Notes: a model not told the origin generated them from the letters alone. 64,000 nucleotides of DNA from Acuticoccus sp. MNP-M23 (GCF_031195445.1 NZ_CP133480.1:4828501-4892500), one strand, 5' to 3'. Counted from the stretch's first letter, positions 37,907-50,099 are shown. Numbers and translations: made by a program.

Positions 37907-38920
37907 ATGACTCGCATTGCCCTGCTCGCCAGCGCTGCGATCTTCGCAACGCTTGCACCTGCCGCTGCGCAGGACCTGACACCGGTTACATTCGGCACCA
38001 ACTGGCTCCCTCAGGGAGAGCACGGCGGCTACTATCAGGCCATTGCCGATGGCGACTATGAGGCTTGCGGTCTGGACGTGACGATCGTGCCGGGGGGTCC
38101 GCAGGTGAACAACCGGGCGATGCTCCTGGCCGGCCGCATCCAGTTTCACATGGGCGGCAACCTCCTCCAGGCCTTCTCCGCCGCCGAGCAGGACATTCCG
38201 CTGAAAGTGGTCGCGGCGCATTTTCAGAAAGAGCCGCAGATCCTGATGAGCCACCCTGACGAAGGCTTCGACACGTTCGAGAGCCTGAAGGATGCGACGC
38301 TCTTCATCGGCGATCCGGGCTTCCAGTCCTACTATCAGTGGATGATCGACCAGTACGGCTTCGAGGCGTCGCAGCGGCAGCCCTATACGTTCAATCCGGC
38401 ACCGTTCATCGCCAACAAGAAGTCCGCGCAGCAAGGCTACGTGACGTCCGAGCCATTTGCCGTGGAGCGTGAGGGCGGCTTCAAGCCCAACATCTTCCTT
38501 CTGGCCGACTATGGCTTCGACAGCTACGCGACCACGGTCGAGACGATGGCCGACACGGTGGAGAACTCCCCCGAAGTCGTCCAGTGCTTTGTCGATGCCT
38601 CGGCCAAGGGCTGGTACAAGTACATGTACGGCGACAACAGCGCAGCCAACGCGCTGATCCAGGCCGCAAACCCGGACATGACCGACGAGCAGCTGGCCTT
38701 CTCGCATGATTCCATGATGGAATTCGGCATTCTGGAATCCGGCACAGCGGAGGCGGACGGCATCGGCGCGATGACCGACGAAAAGTTCACCTCCTTCCAT
38801 GACAAGATGGTTGCCGCCGGCGTCGTGCCCGATGGTGTCGACATTTCGGACATCTACACGCTCGAATTCGTGAACAAGGGTGTCGGGCTCGACATCAAGA
38901 AAGAGCTGACTGGCCAATAG
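37907..38920 (+). CDS. ABC importer substrate-binding protein, NMT1/THI5 type
   Basis: This 337-residue periplasmic solute-binding protein has a signal peptide (MTRIALLASAAIFATLAPAAAQ). The family segment is VTFGTNWLPQGEHGGYYQAIADG, typical of NMT1/THI5-like binding proteins that recognise pyrimidines, including thiamine precursors, or other small heterocycles and sulfonates. Further features are GPQVNNRAMLLAGRIQFHMGG and GYVTSEPFAVERE. A GGGAGAACG site precedes the ATG at 37907. It is the first of four genes with the ATPase, permease and a cytosine-deaminase-like enzyme, which favours a pyrimidine-like or cyclic urea ligand. Confidence 0.9.
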   Translation: MTRIALLASAAIFATLAPAAAQDLTPVTFGTNWLPQGEHGGYYQAIADGDYEACGLDVTIVPGGPQVNNRAMLLAGRIQFHMGGNLLQAFSAAEQDIPLKVVAAHFQKEPQILMSHPDEGFDTFESLKDATLFIGDPGFQSYYQWMIDQYGFEASQRQPYTFNPAPFIANKKSAQQGYVTSEPFAVEREGGFKPNIFLLADYGFDSYATTVETMADTVENSPEVVQCFVDASAKGWYKYMYGDNSAANALIQAANPDMTDEQLAFSHDSMMEFGILESGTAEADGIGAMTDEKFTSFHDKMVAAGVVPDGVDISDIYTLEFVNKGVGLDIKKELTGQ

Positions 38921-38934
38921 GAAAGAGAGCGTCG

Positions 38935-39681
38935 ATGCCAACGCCAATCATCACCCTGAGCGGCGTCGGCAAGACGTTCGAGAACGGCACGCGCGCGCTG
39001 GAAAAGGTCGACCTTTCCGTCGCGCGCGGCGAATTCCTGTCGCTGCTCGGCCCGTCGGGCTGCGGCAAGTCCACCATCCTGCGGCTTGTGGCGGGGCTCG
39101 ACACACCGACCGACGGCGACATCCGGGTTGCAGCAACGGCGCATTCGGTCGGCTTCGTCTTCCAGGAGCCGACGCTGATGCCGTGGGCCCGCGTATTCGA
39201 CAATGTGTGGCTGCCGCTGCGCCTGGGTGGCCTCACCCGCAAGGGCGCCGAAGAGCGGGTGATGGATGCGCTGGAAAGCGTCGGCCTTGCCGATTTCCGC
39301 GACGCTTACCCGCGCGAGCTTTCCGGCGGCATGAAGATGCGCGTTTCCATCGCCCGCGCACTGGCGACCGACCCGGAGATCCTCCTCATGGACGAGCCGT
39401 TCGCCGCGCTGGACGAGATCACCCGCTTCCGCCTCAACGACGATCTGCTGCGGCTGTGGGAGGCGCGGAACTGGACGGTGCTGTTCGTCACCCATTCGGT
39501 GTTTGAAAGCGTCTACCTGTCCACCCGCATTGCGGTCATGACCGGACGGCCCGGCCGCATCGCCGCCGAGGTGGGCGTGGACGAACCCGCCCCGCGCAGC
39601 GAAGCCTTCCGCACCTCCACGCGTTACGGCGATCTGGCGCGCGAGACATCCACCGCCCTGCACGAGGCAATGGCAGCATGA
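38935..39681 (+). CDS. ABC importer ATP-binding protein (SsuB/TauB type)
   Basis: This 248-residue ATPase belongs to the taurine/nitrate/pyrimidine ABC group. Walker A is GPSGCGKSTILR, the Q-loop is VFQEPTLMPWARV, the signature is ELSGGMKMRV, and Walker B is ILLMDEPFAALDE. The switch His is in LFVTHSVFESVYL. A GAAAGAGAG-like site precedes the ATG at 38935, 14 bases after the binding protein stop. Its 3' end overlaps the permease by four bases. Confidence 0.94.
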   Translation: MPTPIITLSGVGKTFENGTRALEKVDLSVARGEFLSLLGPSGCGKSTILRLVAGLDTPTDGDIRVAATAHSVGFVFQEPTLMPWARVFDNVWLPLRLGGLTRKGAEERVMDALESVGLADFRDAYPRELSGGMKMRVSIARALATDPEILLMDEPFAALDEITRFRLNDDLLRLWEARNWTVLFVTHSVFESVYLSTRIAVMTGRPGRIAAEVGVDEPAPRSEAFRTSTRYGDLARETSTALHEAMAA

Positions 39682-40550
39682 GCGCAGCCGACACCACAGG
39701 CGCGACCCCGGCCGAGGACGGCACCGCCCTGCCCGCCGCACCCAACCGGGAAGCGGCCCGCCACCGCCGCGAAAAGATGCTGAAGATCGGCCTGCCGCTT
39801 CTGGTGCTGGCGGCCTTTCTCATCGGCTGGGACATGCTCGTCACCATCAACGAGATCCCGCAGTACATCCTGCCGCGCCCGCAGGTGGTGGCACAGACGC
39901 TGGTGACGGACTGGCCGATCCTCGGCCCGGCACTCCTCAACACGCTGATGATCACGCTGGCGGCACTGATGCTCGCCACCCTTGGCGGCGTTGCCCTGTC
40001 CATCGCCCTCACCCAGTCGCGCATTGTGGAATATTCGTTCTTCCCCATTGCGGTGGTGCTGCAGGTGACGCCGATTGTCGCCATCTTCCCGCTGATCAAC
40101 ATCTATGTGGGCAACATCTTCGCAAAGCTTCTGCTCTGCGCGTGGATCGTGGCGTTCTTCCCCATCCTGTCCAACACCACGCTGGGGCTGAACTCGGCCG
40201 ACAGGAACCTCAGGGACCTTTATCGGCTCTACGGCGCCACCCGCTGGCAGACACTGCGCTACCTGAAGATCCCGTCCGCCATGCCCTATTTTCTGGGCGG
40301 CCTTCGCATTGCCGGCGGGCTTGCGCTGATTGGCGCGGTGGTGGCGGAATTCGTCGCCGGCTCGGCCGGGGTCGGCACCGGGCTCGCCTCGCGTCTGATC
40401 GAAGCCGGCTACCGGCTGAACAACCCGCGCCTCTTCGCAGCCCTCATCCTGATTTCGGCCACGGGCGTGGTCATCTACGTGATCCTCAGCCTCGTCTCGG
40501 CGAAGATCCTCGGCAAATGGCACGAAAGCGCCATGAAGGAGCGCCGTTGA
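39678..40550 (+). CDS. ABC importer permease (SsuC/TauC type)
   Basis: This 290-residue permease has a polar N-terminal extension of about 35 residues, then about six membrane segments starting at IGLPLLVLAAFLIGWDMLV. The EAA loop is YRLYGATRWQTLRYLKIPSAM. Such permeases act as homodimers. The start overlaps the ATPase stop by four bases, and its own stop overlaps the TTG start of the deaminase-like gene (TTGA at 40547-40550). Confidence 0.93.
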   Translation: MSAADTTGATPAEDGTALPAAPNREAARHRREKMLKIGLPLLVLAAFLIGWDMLVTINEIPQYILPRPQVVAQTLVTDWPILGPALLNTLMITLAALMLATLGGVALSIALTQSRIVEYSFFPIAVVLQVTPIVAIFPLINIYVGNIFAKLLLCAWIVAFFPILSNTTLGLNSADRNLRDLYRLYGATRWQTLRYLKIPSAMPYFLGGLRIAGGLALIGAVVAEFVAGSAGVGTGLASRLIEAGYRLNNPRLFAALILISATGVVIYVILSLVSAKILGKWHESAMKERR

Positions 40551-41793
40551 AACTGACCAACGCTGCCGTCCCGGCCCCGCTTCTGGGCGCTGCGGGAGAC
40601 GGCATCTCTCTCGTCGACATCGTCGTCGATGGTGAAACCATCGCCTCGGTCACGCCCGCAAGCGGCGAAGCGGGCGATCTCGACTGCGCGGGCGGCATGG
40701 TGGTGCCCGCGTTCGTCGACCTCCACACCCACATCGACAAGGGGCACATCGCCCCGCGCACGGCCAACCCGGACGGAACATTCCTCGGGGCACTCAACGC
40801 GGTGCAGGCGGACAGGAACGCCAGCTGGACCGCAGCCGACGTTGCCGCCCGGATGGAGTTTGCGCTCCAGTGCGCCTACGCCCACGGCACCGCGGCGCTG
40901 CGGACCCATATCGACAGCGCCCCGCCGCAGGACGATGTTTCGTGGCCGGTGTTCGCCGAGATGCGCGAGCGCTGGGCGGGGCGGATCACCCTTCAGGGCT
41001 CCAGCCTCATCGGCATCGATTCGCTGCCGGAAGATCTGGCGCCCCTGTTTGACAAGGTGACGGCGTTCGGCGGCATTGTCGGTGCCGTGCTTTACCCCGT
41101 GCCGGACCTCGTCCCGCGCCTGCGCGCGTTGATGGAAGAGGCCGAAACGCGCGGCCTCGACATTGATTTTCACGTCGACGAAACGCTGGACCCGGCGTCC
41201 AACGGCCTTTCCGCGGTGGCGGCGGAGGCAACGCGCATCGGCTTTTCGGGCACCGTCACGTGCGGCCACTGCTGTTCGCTGATGACCATGGATGACGCTG
41301 TTGCGGACCGCACGCTGGATGCCGTCGCCGCAGCCGCACTCGCCATCGTGTCGCTCCCCATGTGCAATCTTTACCTTCAGGACCGCACGCCGGGTGGCAA
41401 ACGCACCCCGCGCATCCGCGGCGGCACGCTGGTGCACGAGATGGCGTCACGCGGCATCAAGGTCGCGATCGCGTCCGACAACACGCGCGACCCGTTCTAT
41501 GCCTATGGCGACCTCGACATGATGGAGGTCTGGCGCGAGGCCACGCGCGTTCTCCACCTCGACCACCCGGTGGGACAATGGCCGCTGGCCTTCAACGCAA
41601 CGCCGGCAGCCATCATGGGCCTCGCCGACCGCGACGCCATCGGCCCCGGTGCCCCGGCGGATCTGGTCCTGTTCAAGGCCCGCCGCTACGACGAGCTGTT
41701 TTCGCGCCCGCAGACGGACCGCACCGTCATCCGCGCCGGCAAGGTGCTCGATTGCACGCTGCCGGACTATGCGGCGCTGGACGAGACGCTGCG

Positions 41794-41797
<4 letters not shown>
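40547..41797 (+). CDS. Cytosine-deaminase-like amidohydrolase
   Basis: This 416-residue amidohydrolase-superfamily enzyme resembles bacterial cytosine deaminase (CodA). Metal and active-site motifs appear in order: VDLHTHIDKGHI, LRTHIDSAPP, IDFHVDETLD, VTCGHCCSL and ASDNTRDPFYAYGDLD. The TTG start at 40547 was chosen because it overlaps the permease stop, gives a normal N-terminus, and has a GGAG site at about 40538. CodA-like enzymes also deaminate isoguanine, creatinine and other cyclic ureas. Next to a pyrimidine-type ABC importer, the likely role is deamination of the imported heterocycle. Confidence 0.87.
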
Positions 41798-44553
<2,756 letters not shown>

Positions 44554-44555
44554 GC

Positions 44556-44792
44556 TTGGTGGCTCTGCCCATTGTCCCGTGCTGCAAGACGTTCGCGGAC
44601 GTCCTGACTGGTCCGGGCAATGGTGCGGAACCGACAATCTTTATGGACGACAACAACGTGCCGACCATGGTGATTTCGATGGTCGACACTCCGGGCGGCC
44701 TTGGTCTTTACGACCACGCCGTCCGCTTCTGCCCTTTCTGCGGCACTGAGATTCGGACCGCAGCCGAGACCAAAGCGAAGGCGACATCCTGA
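44556..44792 (+). CDS. Small Cys-rich (zinc-ribbon-like) protein between atpD and atpC
   Basis: A 78-residue frame begins two bases after the atpD stop, at a TTG (44556) or a GTG (44559). It ends on a TGA that shares one base with the atpC ATG (TGATG). Two cysteine groups, PCCKTF near residue 9 and FCPFCGTEI near residue 60, could form one zinc-binding site. The middle reads like a folded protein (PTMVISMVDTPGG). No strong ribosome binding site is present, so coupling to atpD translation is likely. I recognise no named family. Its place in an atp operon is unusual. Confidence 0.65.
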   Translation: MVALPIVPCCKTFADVLTGPGNGAEPTIFMDDNNVPTMVISMVDTPGGLGLYDHAVRFCPFCGTEIRTAAETKAKATS

Positions 44793-45184
44793 TGGCCACA
44801 TTCCACTTCGAGCTTGTCTCTCCCGAGGCGCTTCTGATCTCCGGTGAGGTCGAGCAGGTGACGCTTCCGGGCTCGGAAGGCCAGTTCCAGGTGCTGCCGA
44901 ACCATGCACCGCTGCTGGCGCTGCTCGGCCCCGGTATCGTGGAAGTCTCCGGCGGTGACGTCGAGACGCAGCGCATCTTCATCAACGGCGGCTTCTGCGA
45001 CGTGAACCAGCAGGGCTGCAGCGTTCTGGCCGAAGCCGCCGTCGGCGCCGCCGATGCAGCACCGCGCGTCGACGAGATCATCGCCGATGAAAAGGCGTCC
45101 ATCGAGAAGCTGGAAAACGCCTCCACCCGTGACGAGCTTGACCGCCGCATCGCAACGCTGGAAAGCGTCCGCGCCGCGCTGTAA
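44792..45184 (+). CDS. atpC: ATP synthase F1 epsilon subunit
   Basis: This epsilon subunit of F1Fo ATP synthase (130 residues) has an N-terminal beta-sandwich starting FHFELVSPEALLISGEVEQV. The conserved GQFQVLPNHAPLLALL loop follows, and then a C-terminal helical hairpin (ASIEKLENASTRDELDRRIA). Length is normal. The start overlaps the stop of the small Cys-rich gene by one base. The gene after it encodes an unrelated secreted protein. Confidence 0.96.
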   Translation: MATFHFELVSPEALLISGEVEQVTLPGSEGQFQVLPNHAPLLALLGPGIVEVSGGDVETQRIFINGGFCDVNQQGCSVLAEAAVGAADAAPRVDEIIADEKASIEKLENASTRDELDRRIATLESVRAAL

Positions 45185-45214
45185 TGCGCCGCAGGGCGGC
45201 CGATGGAGACCACA

Positions 45215-45490
45215 ATGCGCCTTCTCACCGCCGCATTCGCCACTGCCCTTATCGTCCTGCCCGCCAGCGTTCTGGCGCAGAACACCGCGCCGGCTGACGG
45301 CGCTGCCCCTGCCCCGGCCGAGACCGGTGCAACTGCCGAAATCGAGCGCATCCGCGCCGATTTCCGCGCCCGTTTTGTGGATTATGATCTGCGGCTGAAG
45401 GCGCTGGAAAGGCGCATCGAAGCCCTGGAGAGCGGCAAGGCCACGCCTGCCGCGGCAGCGTCAGAGCCCGAAACCAACCCCCAACCCTGA
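45215..45490 (+). CDS. Small secreted coiled-coil protein
   Basis: This 91-residue protein has a clear Sec signal peptide (MRLLTAAFATALIVLPASVLAQ), then an Ala/Pro-rich linker. A predicted coiled coil follows (EIERIRADFRARFVDYDLRLKALERRIEALE, given in part), and a Pro-rich end. The ATG at 45215 was chosen because GGAG at about 45206-45209 precedes it; an ATG at 45203 would add four residues. No family was recognised. It follows atpC by 30 bases and may be co-transcribed, but nothing links it to ATP synthase function. Confidence 0.7.
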   Translation: MRLLTAAFATALIVLPASVLAQNTAPADGAAPAPAETGATAEIERIRADFRARFVDYDLRLKALERRIEALESGKATPAAAASEPETNPQP

Positions 45491-45563
45491 CGATCCGCCG
45501 GCACATTGCGGGATGCGGCCATCGTGATTTCGTGAGGCGAGGCAAAGCCCCGCCCCACAGATC

Positions 45564-47243
45564 TCATTCGGCCGCGAGCACCGGCACGGACGCTGTGGCT
45601 GCAGCCGCATCGCGGCCCGAGCGGCCTTCTTCGATGCGGGCATCAATGGCTTTCAGCACGGTCTTGGAGAACGGGCCGAGGTGCGCGTAGGCGGCCAGCG
45701 ACAGGAACACTGCGTCGAACGCGGCAGAGCCCTTTTTCAGCCCGTGCAGCAAGGTGCCCCAATAAAGGCGCTTGCCATCCTTGGCGACGATGCCGAGCGC
45801 CCAGCACAGCCGGACCACGAACACGAGGTTCTTCACGACGCCGGAGCGCATGGAGTCGAGGTTGGCGTGCTCGAACTTCATCAGGTCCGTCATCCGCCGC
45901 ACGCGCTTGTGATACGCCTCGGGCGTGTAGCTGCGGGCAACGACGGTGCGGAAGTCCTTCAGGATTTCTTCGCGCGGGCGCTGGGTGTCGAAGTTGAGGC
46001 CCAGGGTACACTGGTCGACCGTGCCGAACCGGGTCGCATCCTCAAAACTCATCTGGGGGTACATCCGGCCCTCTTTTTCAAGGCGCCGGCTGAGCTGCGT
46101 TTCGGGCAAGGCATATAGCAGCCCCACCATGGCCACCGGAATCGCGGCCTCCTCGATGAGGTCGGCCACAGCGTCGCCGACGGCGCCCTTTTCCTCGTCG
46201 AACCCGACGATGAAGCCCGCCAGCACGGACATGCCGTGCTCGTAGACGCGATGAACGCTCTGCGCGATGTCGCGCTTGGTGTTCTGCTTTTTCTGCGTGG
46301 CTTTCAGAACGTCCGGATCGGGGCTTTCGATGCCGATGAAGACGCCGAGGAAACCGGCCTTGGACATCATGGTCATGAGGTCCGAATCGTCGGCAAGGTT
46401 GAGCGAAGCCTCGGTGGAGAAGTCGAACGGGTTGCCGTGGTCTTCCTGCCACTTGATGAGATGCGGCAAAAACCCCTTGATCGCCTTCTTGTTGCCGATG
46501 AGGTTGTCGTCGACAAAATTGACGTGGCCGCGATAGCCGAGATCGTAGATCGCCTGCAGCTCTTCCAGGATCTGCTCGTTGGTCTTCGTGCGCGGCTTGC
46601 GGCCGAACAGCTCGATAATGTCGCAGAACTCGCACATGAACGGACAGCCGCGCGAATATTGCACAGTCATCTGCAGATATTTAGGGCGGTTCAGCAGGTC
46701 GAACCGCGGGATCGGCGAGGCGGTCACGTCGGCCTTGAACTTCTCCGCATCGAAACGGGCACCTTCCGAGCCGGCACGCCAGGCTTCGATGAACTGGTCG
46801 ATGACGCTTTCCGCCTCGCCCACCACCAGAAAGTCCACATGCTCGTAGGCGCTCGGGGTGGACATGATGTCCGGTCCGCCGACGCAGACCTTCTTGCCGA
46901 GCGACTGAGCCCAGTCGATCATGTGCATCAGATCGATGCGCTGCGGCAGCATGCCGCCGGTCATGACGAGGTCGACTGCCAGAATGTCGGCCTCGGTCAC
47001 CTCCTCGATGTTGCGGTCCATGATGCGCACGTCCCACTCGGGCGGAAGCATGGCGGCAACAGTCGCAAGACCCAGAGGCGGCATCGGATATTCCGCGCCG
47101 TACATCTGCGATGTGGTCTCGAACGACCAGAACGACCCCGCCATGAAAAGCGGGTGTACCATCAAGACCTTGGGCGGATCGAGGCGAGGCACCAGACCGG
47201 CTGGTGCCTGGATCGCTCCGATTTGCGCGTCGACTACGCTCAT
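45564..47243 (-). CDS. B12-binding radical SAM protein, HpnP-like (DUF4070)
   Basis: This 559-residue radical SAM protein has an N-terminal cobalamin-binding-like domain (PPLGLATVAAMLPPEWDVRIMD, VMTGGMLPQ). The radical SAM core carries the CxxxCxxC iron-sulfur motif in SRGCPFMCEFCDIIELFGR. Further features are VNFVDDNLIGNKKAIKGFLP and a DUF4070-type C-terminus. The pattern is that of HpnP, the hopanoid C-2 methylase, and its close relatives. Assignment to HpnP itself is not certain from one sequence. It is divergent from ahcY, which would recycle the SAH made by such a methylase. Confidence 0.82.
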   Translation of the reverse strand: MSVVDAQIGAIQAPAGLVPRLDPPKVLMVHPLFMAGSFWSFETTSQMYGAEYPMPPLGLATVAAMLPPEWDVRIMDRNIEEVTEADILAVDLVMTGGMLPQRIDLMHMIDWAQSLGKKVCVGGPDIMSTPSAYEHVDFLVVGEAESVIDQFIEAWRAGSEGARFDAEKFKADVTASPIPRFDLLNRPKYLQMTVQYSRGCPFMCEFCDIIELFGRKPRTKTNEQILEELQAIYDLGYRGHVNFVDDNLIGNKKAIKGFLPHLIKWQEDHGNPFDFSTEASLNLADDSDLMTMMSKAGFLGVFIGIESPDPDVLKATQKKQNTKRDIAQSVHRVYEHGMSVLAGFIVGFDEEKGAVGDAVADLIEEAAIPVAMVGLLYALPETQLSRRLEKEGRMYPQMSFEDATRFGTVDQCTLGLNFDTQRPREEILKDFRTVVARSYTPEAYHKRVRRMTDLMKFEHANLDSMRSGVVKNLVFVVRLCWALGIVAKDGKRLYWGTLLHGLKKGSAAFDAVFLSLAAYAHLGPFSKTVLKAIDARIEEGRSGRDAAAATASVPVLAAE

Positions 47244-47327
47244 ACTTCGTCCCCAGTGTTGCCGAACCATATCGCTTTTACTGCACTGCGTCACGCGCTG
47301 CGGCCCTCGGCGCGGAACGATGGTCAT

Positions 47328-47347
47328 AATGATATCTTTATATCATT
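47328..47347. promoter_or_regulatory. AATGATAT-CTTT-ATATCATT palindrome, candidate SahR-like operator
   Basis: Perfect 8-base arms (47328-47335 and 47340-47347) flank CTTT. The site is 60 bases before the ahcY start and 85 bases before the divergent radical SAM start. ArsR-family SahR regulators are known to control ahcY and methionine-cycle genes in proteobacteria through AT-rich palindromes; I have not aligned this with a SahR motif. Confidence 0.5.
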
Positions 47348-47386
47348 GCGTGAGGGGCCATCCGCCCCTATACAGCGCCCAACGCA
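47347..47386 (+). promoter_or_regulatory. Possible structured ahcY leader
   Basis: An outer helix TGCGT (47347-47351) with ACGCA (47382-47386) encloses a hairpin AGGGGC/GCCCCT (47353-47358 with 47364-47369). It ends about 20 bases before the ahcY start. The sequence does not match the SAH riboswitch consensus as I know it, so this may be only a stable leader. Confidence 0.25.
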
Positions 47387-47407
47387 TCCGAAGGGAACAA
47401 TATCCAT

Positions 47408-48811
47408 ATGGCTATCGACGCCGCCAACTACATCGTCAAAGACATCGAGCTCGCCGACTATGGCCGCACCGAAATCGGCATGGCCGAAGTCGAGATGCCG
47501 GGCCTGATGGCCGTGCGCGAAGAAAATGCGAAGGCGCAGCCGCTGAAAGGCGCGCGCATTGCCGGTTCGCTGCACATGACGATCCAGACGGCTGTGCTCA
47601 TCGAGACGCTGGCAGCCCTTGGCGCCGATGTGCGCTGGGCCTCCTGCAACGTGTTCTCCACGCAGGACCACGCCGCAGCCGCCATTGCCGCCGCCGGCAT
47701 TCCGGTGTTCGCCATCAAGGGCGAAACGCTCCAGGAATATTGGGACTACGCCGACCGCATCCTCGACTGGGGCAACGGCGAAACCTGCAACATGATCCTC
47801 GACGACGGTGGCGACGCCACCATGCTCGTCATGCTGGGCGCCAAGGCCGAGACCGACGAATCGGTCCTCTCCAGCCCCGCCAACGAGGAAGAGGAAGCCC
47901 TCTTCGCCACGATCAGGAAGCGCATCGCCAAGGACGGCACCTTCTATTCGCGCTGCCGTGACGCGATCCGCGGCGTGTCCGAAGAGACCACGACGGGCGT
48001 TCTGCGCCTCTACCAGATGGAAAAGAAGGGCGAACTCCCCTTCCCGGCCATCAACGTGAACGACTCGGTCACCAAGTCGAAGTTCGACAACAAGTATGGC
48101 TGCCGCGAATCGCTGGTGGACGCCATCCGCCGCGGCACCGACGTGATGATGGCCGGCAAGGTCGCCATCGTGTGCGGCTACGGTGATGTGGGCAAGGGTT
48201 CCGCCGCTTCGCTGGCCGGTGCCGGCGCCCGCGTGCTGGTGACGGAAGTCGACCCGATCTGCGCGCTTCAGGCCGCGATGGACGGCTTCGAGGTCGTCAC
48301 GCTGTCCGATGCGGCTCCCCGCGCCGACATCGTCGTTACCGCGACGGGCAACAAGGACGTCCTCAACGTCGACGACATGCGCAAGCTGAAAGACATGGCG
48401 ATCGTCTGCAACATCGGCCACTTCGACAACGAGATCCAGGTTCAGGGTCTGCGCAACATGAAGTGGAAGAACGTCAAGCCGCAGGTGGACCTCGTCGAGT
48501 TCCCCGACGGCAAGCGGATGATTCTTCTGTCCGAAGGGCGCCTGGTGAACCTCGGCAATGCGACGGGGCACCCCTCGTTCGTGATGTCCGCGTCGTTCGC
48601 GAACCAGACGCTGGCGCAGATCGAGCTTTGGAACAACGCAGGCGACTACAAGAACAAGGTCTACGTCCTGCCCAAGCACCTCGACGAGAAGGTGGCCGAG
48701 CTTCACCTTGCCAAGCTGGGCGCAACGCTCACCAAGCTGTCCGACGAGCAGGCCGCCTACATCGGCGTCGGCCAGGACGGACCGTTCAAGTCCGAAGCCT
48801 ACCGCTACTAG
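47408..48811 (+). CDS. ahcY: Adenosylhomocysteinase
   Basis: This S-adenosylhomocysteine hydrolase (467 residues) reversibly splits SAH to adenosine and homocysteine using bound NAD. The substrate domain has [18 protein letters not shown] and [18 protein letters not shown]. The NAD Rossmann motif is [17 protein letters not shown]. The C-terminus ends [10 protein letters not shown] with the conserved Lys-Tyr that contacts NAD of the neighbouring subunit. The long insertion near residue 150 is typical of the bacterial/plant type. A GAAGGGAA-type site precedes the ATG. Confidence 0.98.
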   Translation: MAIDAANYIVKDIELADYGRTEIGMAEVEMPGLMAVREENAKAQPLKGARIAGSLHMTIQTAVLIETLAALGADVRWASCNVFSTQDHAAAAIAAAGIPVFAIKGETLQEYWDYADRILDWGNGETCNMILDDGGDATMLVMLGAKAETDESVLSSPANEEEEALFATIRKRIAKDGTFYSRCRDAIRGVSEETTTGVLRLYQMEKKGELPFPAINVNDSVTKSKFDNKYGCRESLVDAIRRGTDVMMAGKVAIVCGYGDVGKGSAASLAGAGARVLVTEVDPICALQAAMDGFEVVTLSDAAPRADIVVTATGNKDVLNVDDMRKLKDMAIVCNIGHFDNEIQVQGLRNMKWKNVKPQVDLVEFPDGKRMILLSEGRLVNLGNATGHPSFVMSASFANQTLAQIELWNNAGDYKNKVYVLPKHLDEKVAELHLAKLGATLTKLSDEQAAYIGVGQDGPFKSEAYRY

Positions 48812-48815
48812 GCTG

Positions 48816-49940
48816 ATGACAACCGGATTGCCGTTCACGCCGCTGGCGGCGTCCTTGCCGTCCAGCGTGCCGTTTGTCGGCCCCGAGACGCAGGAGCGGG
48901 CGCGCGGCGCTCCCTTCCGCGTCCGGCTTGGGGCCAACGAAAGCCCGTTCGGCCCCTCCCCTGAGGCCATTGCGGCCATGCAGGCCGCGGCCGGCGAGGT
49001 CTGGAAATACGGCGATCCGGAAAATCACGATCTGCGCGAGGCACTCAGCGCCCACCACGGCGTCGCCCCCGCGCGGATCGGCATTGGCGAAGGCATCGAT
49101 AGCCTGCTTCAGATCATCGTTCGTCTCTTCGCCGGTGACGGCACCCCGGTCGTCACCTCGAAGGGCGCCTACCCGACGCTCCTTTACCATGTGGCCGGCT
49201 TTGGCGCGGCCCCCGTCCTCGTCCCCTACCGCGACGACCGCGAGGACCCGGACAGTCTTCTGGCTGCCGTTCGCGAAACCGGCGCACCGCTCGTCTACCT
49301 CGCCAACCCGGACAACCCCATGGGCACGTGGCATGGCGCGGACGCGATCGCACGCTTTCTGGACGCATTGCCCGAACCCACCATTCTGATGCTCGACGAG
49401 GCCTACGGCGAGTTTGCGCCCGTTGCAGCCTGCCTTCCCATGGATTTTGCGCACCCGCGCCTCATTCGCCTGCGCACATTCTCCAAGGCCTATGGCATGG
49501 CCGGCGCCCGGATCGGCTACGCCATCACCTCACCCGAAATTGCCACCGCGTTCGACAAGGTGCGCAACCATTTCGGCGTCAACCGGGTGGCGCAGGCAGG
49601 CGCGCTGGCAGCCCTTGGCGACGGGGCGCACCTTTTGCGCGTCATTGCCGAAGTTTCGGCCGCGCGCGACGCCATTGCCGAGATTGGCGCCCGCCACGGC
49701 CTCCGCGCCATCGACAGCGCCACCAACTTCGTCGCTCTCGACACCGGGCAAGGCGGCGATTTTTCGCGTGCCCTGGTCGCTTCCCTCGCCGCAGAAGGCG
49801 TTTTCGTGCGGATGCCATTCGTGGCGCCGCAGGACCGCTGCATTCGCATCAGCGCGGCGCCTGCGGCCATGCTCGCCGTGCTCGATGAGGCCCTCCCCGC
49901 GGCCCTCGATGCCGCCAGGCAACGGATGCCCGCCAGCTGA
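48816..49940 (+). CDS. HisC-like PLP-dependent aminotransferase
   Basis: This fold-type I aminotransferase (374 residues) resembles histidinol-phosphate aminotransferase. Segments include RLGANESPFGPSPEAI, YGDPENHDLREALS, the PLP-contacting LANPDNPMGTWH and LMLDEAYGEF, and the Schiff-base Lys in LRTFSKAYGMAGARIGY. It may be HisC, or a HisC paralogue acting on aromatic or other amino acids. The neighbourhood does not hold other his genes. It starts four bases after the ahcY stop and is probably co-transcribed. Confidence 0.85.
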   Translation: MTTGLPFTPLAASLPSSVPFVGPETQERARGAPFRVRLGANESPFGPSPEAIAAMQAAAGEVWKYGDPENHDLREALSAHHGVAPARIGIGEGIDSLLQIIVRLFAGDGTPVVTSKGAYPTLLYHVAGFGAAPVLVPYRDDREDPDSLLAAVRETGAPLVYLANPDNPMGTWHGADAIARFLDALPEPTILMLDEAYGEFAPVAACLPMDFAHPRLIRLRTFSKAYGMAGARIGYAITSPEIATAFDKVRNHFGVNRVAQAGALAALGDGAHLLRVIAEVSAARDAIAEIGARHGLRAIDSATNFVALDTGQGGDFSRALVASLAAEGVFVRMPFVAPQDRCIRISAAPAAMLAVLDEALPAALDAARQRMPAS

Positions 49941-50099
49941 AGCCAGCCGCGCGCCGTCCCCCTTCATCCGCAGCGGGAAAGAGTTTCCACAGCCGGGTGA
50001 AAAAGCCGGTGGCGCGCGCTTGCAATCATCCGGCCCCAAGGCTACAGAAGCGCTCCACGGGGCGCTGCCCCGCGCCGCTCCAACGCGGTTCCAGGAAAT

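Noticed and set aside
47347-47407. SAH riboswitch upstream of ahcY
   Set aside because: A stable leader fold is possible, but the conserved SAH riboswitch sequence elements as I know them are not visible.
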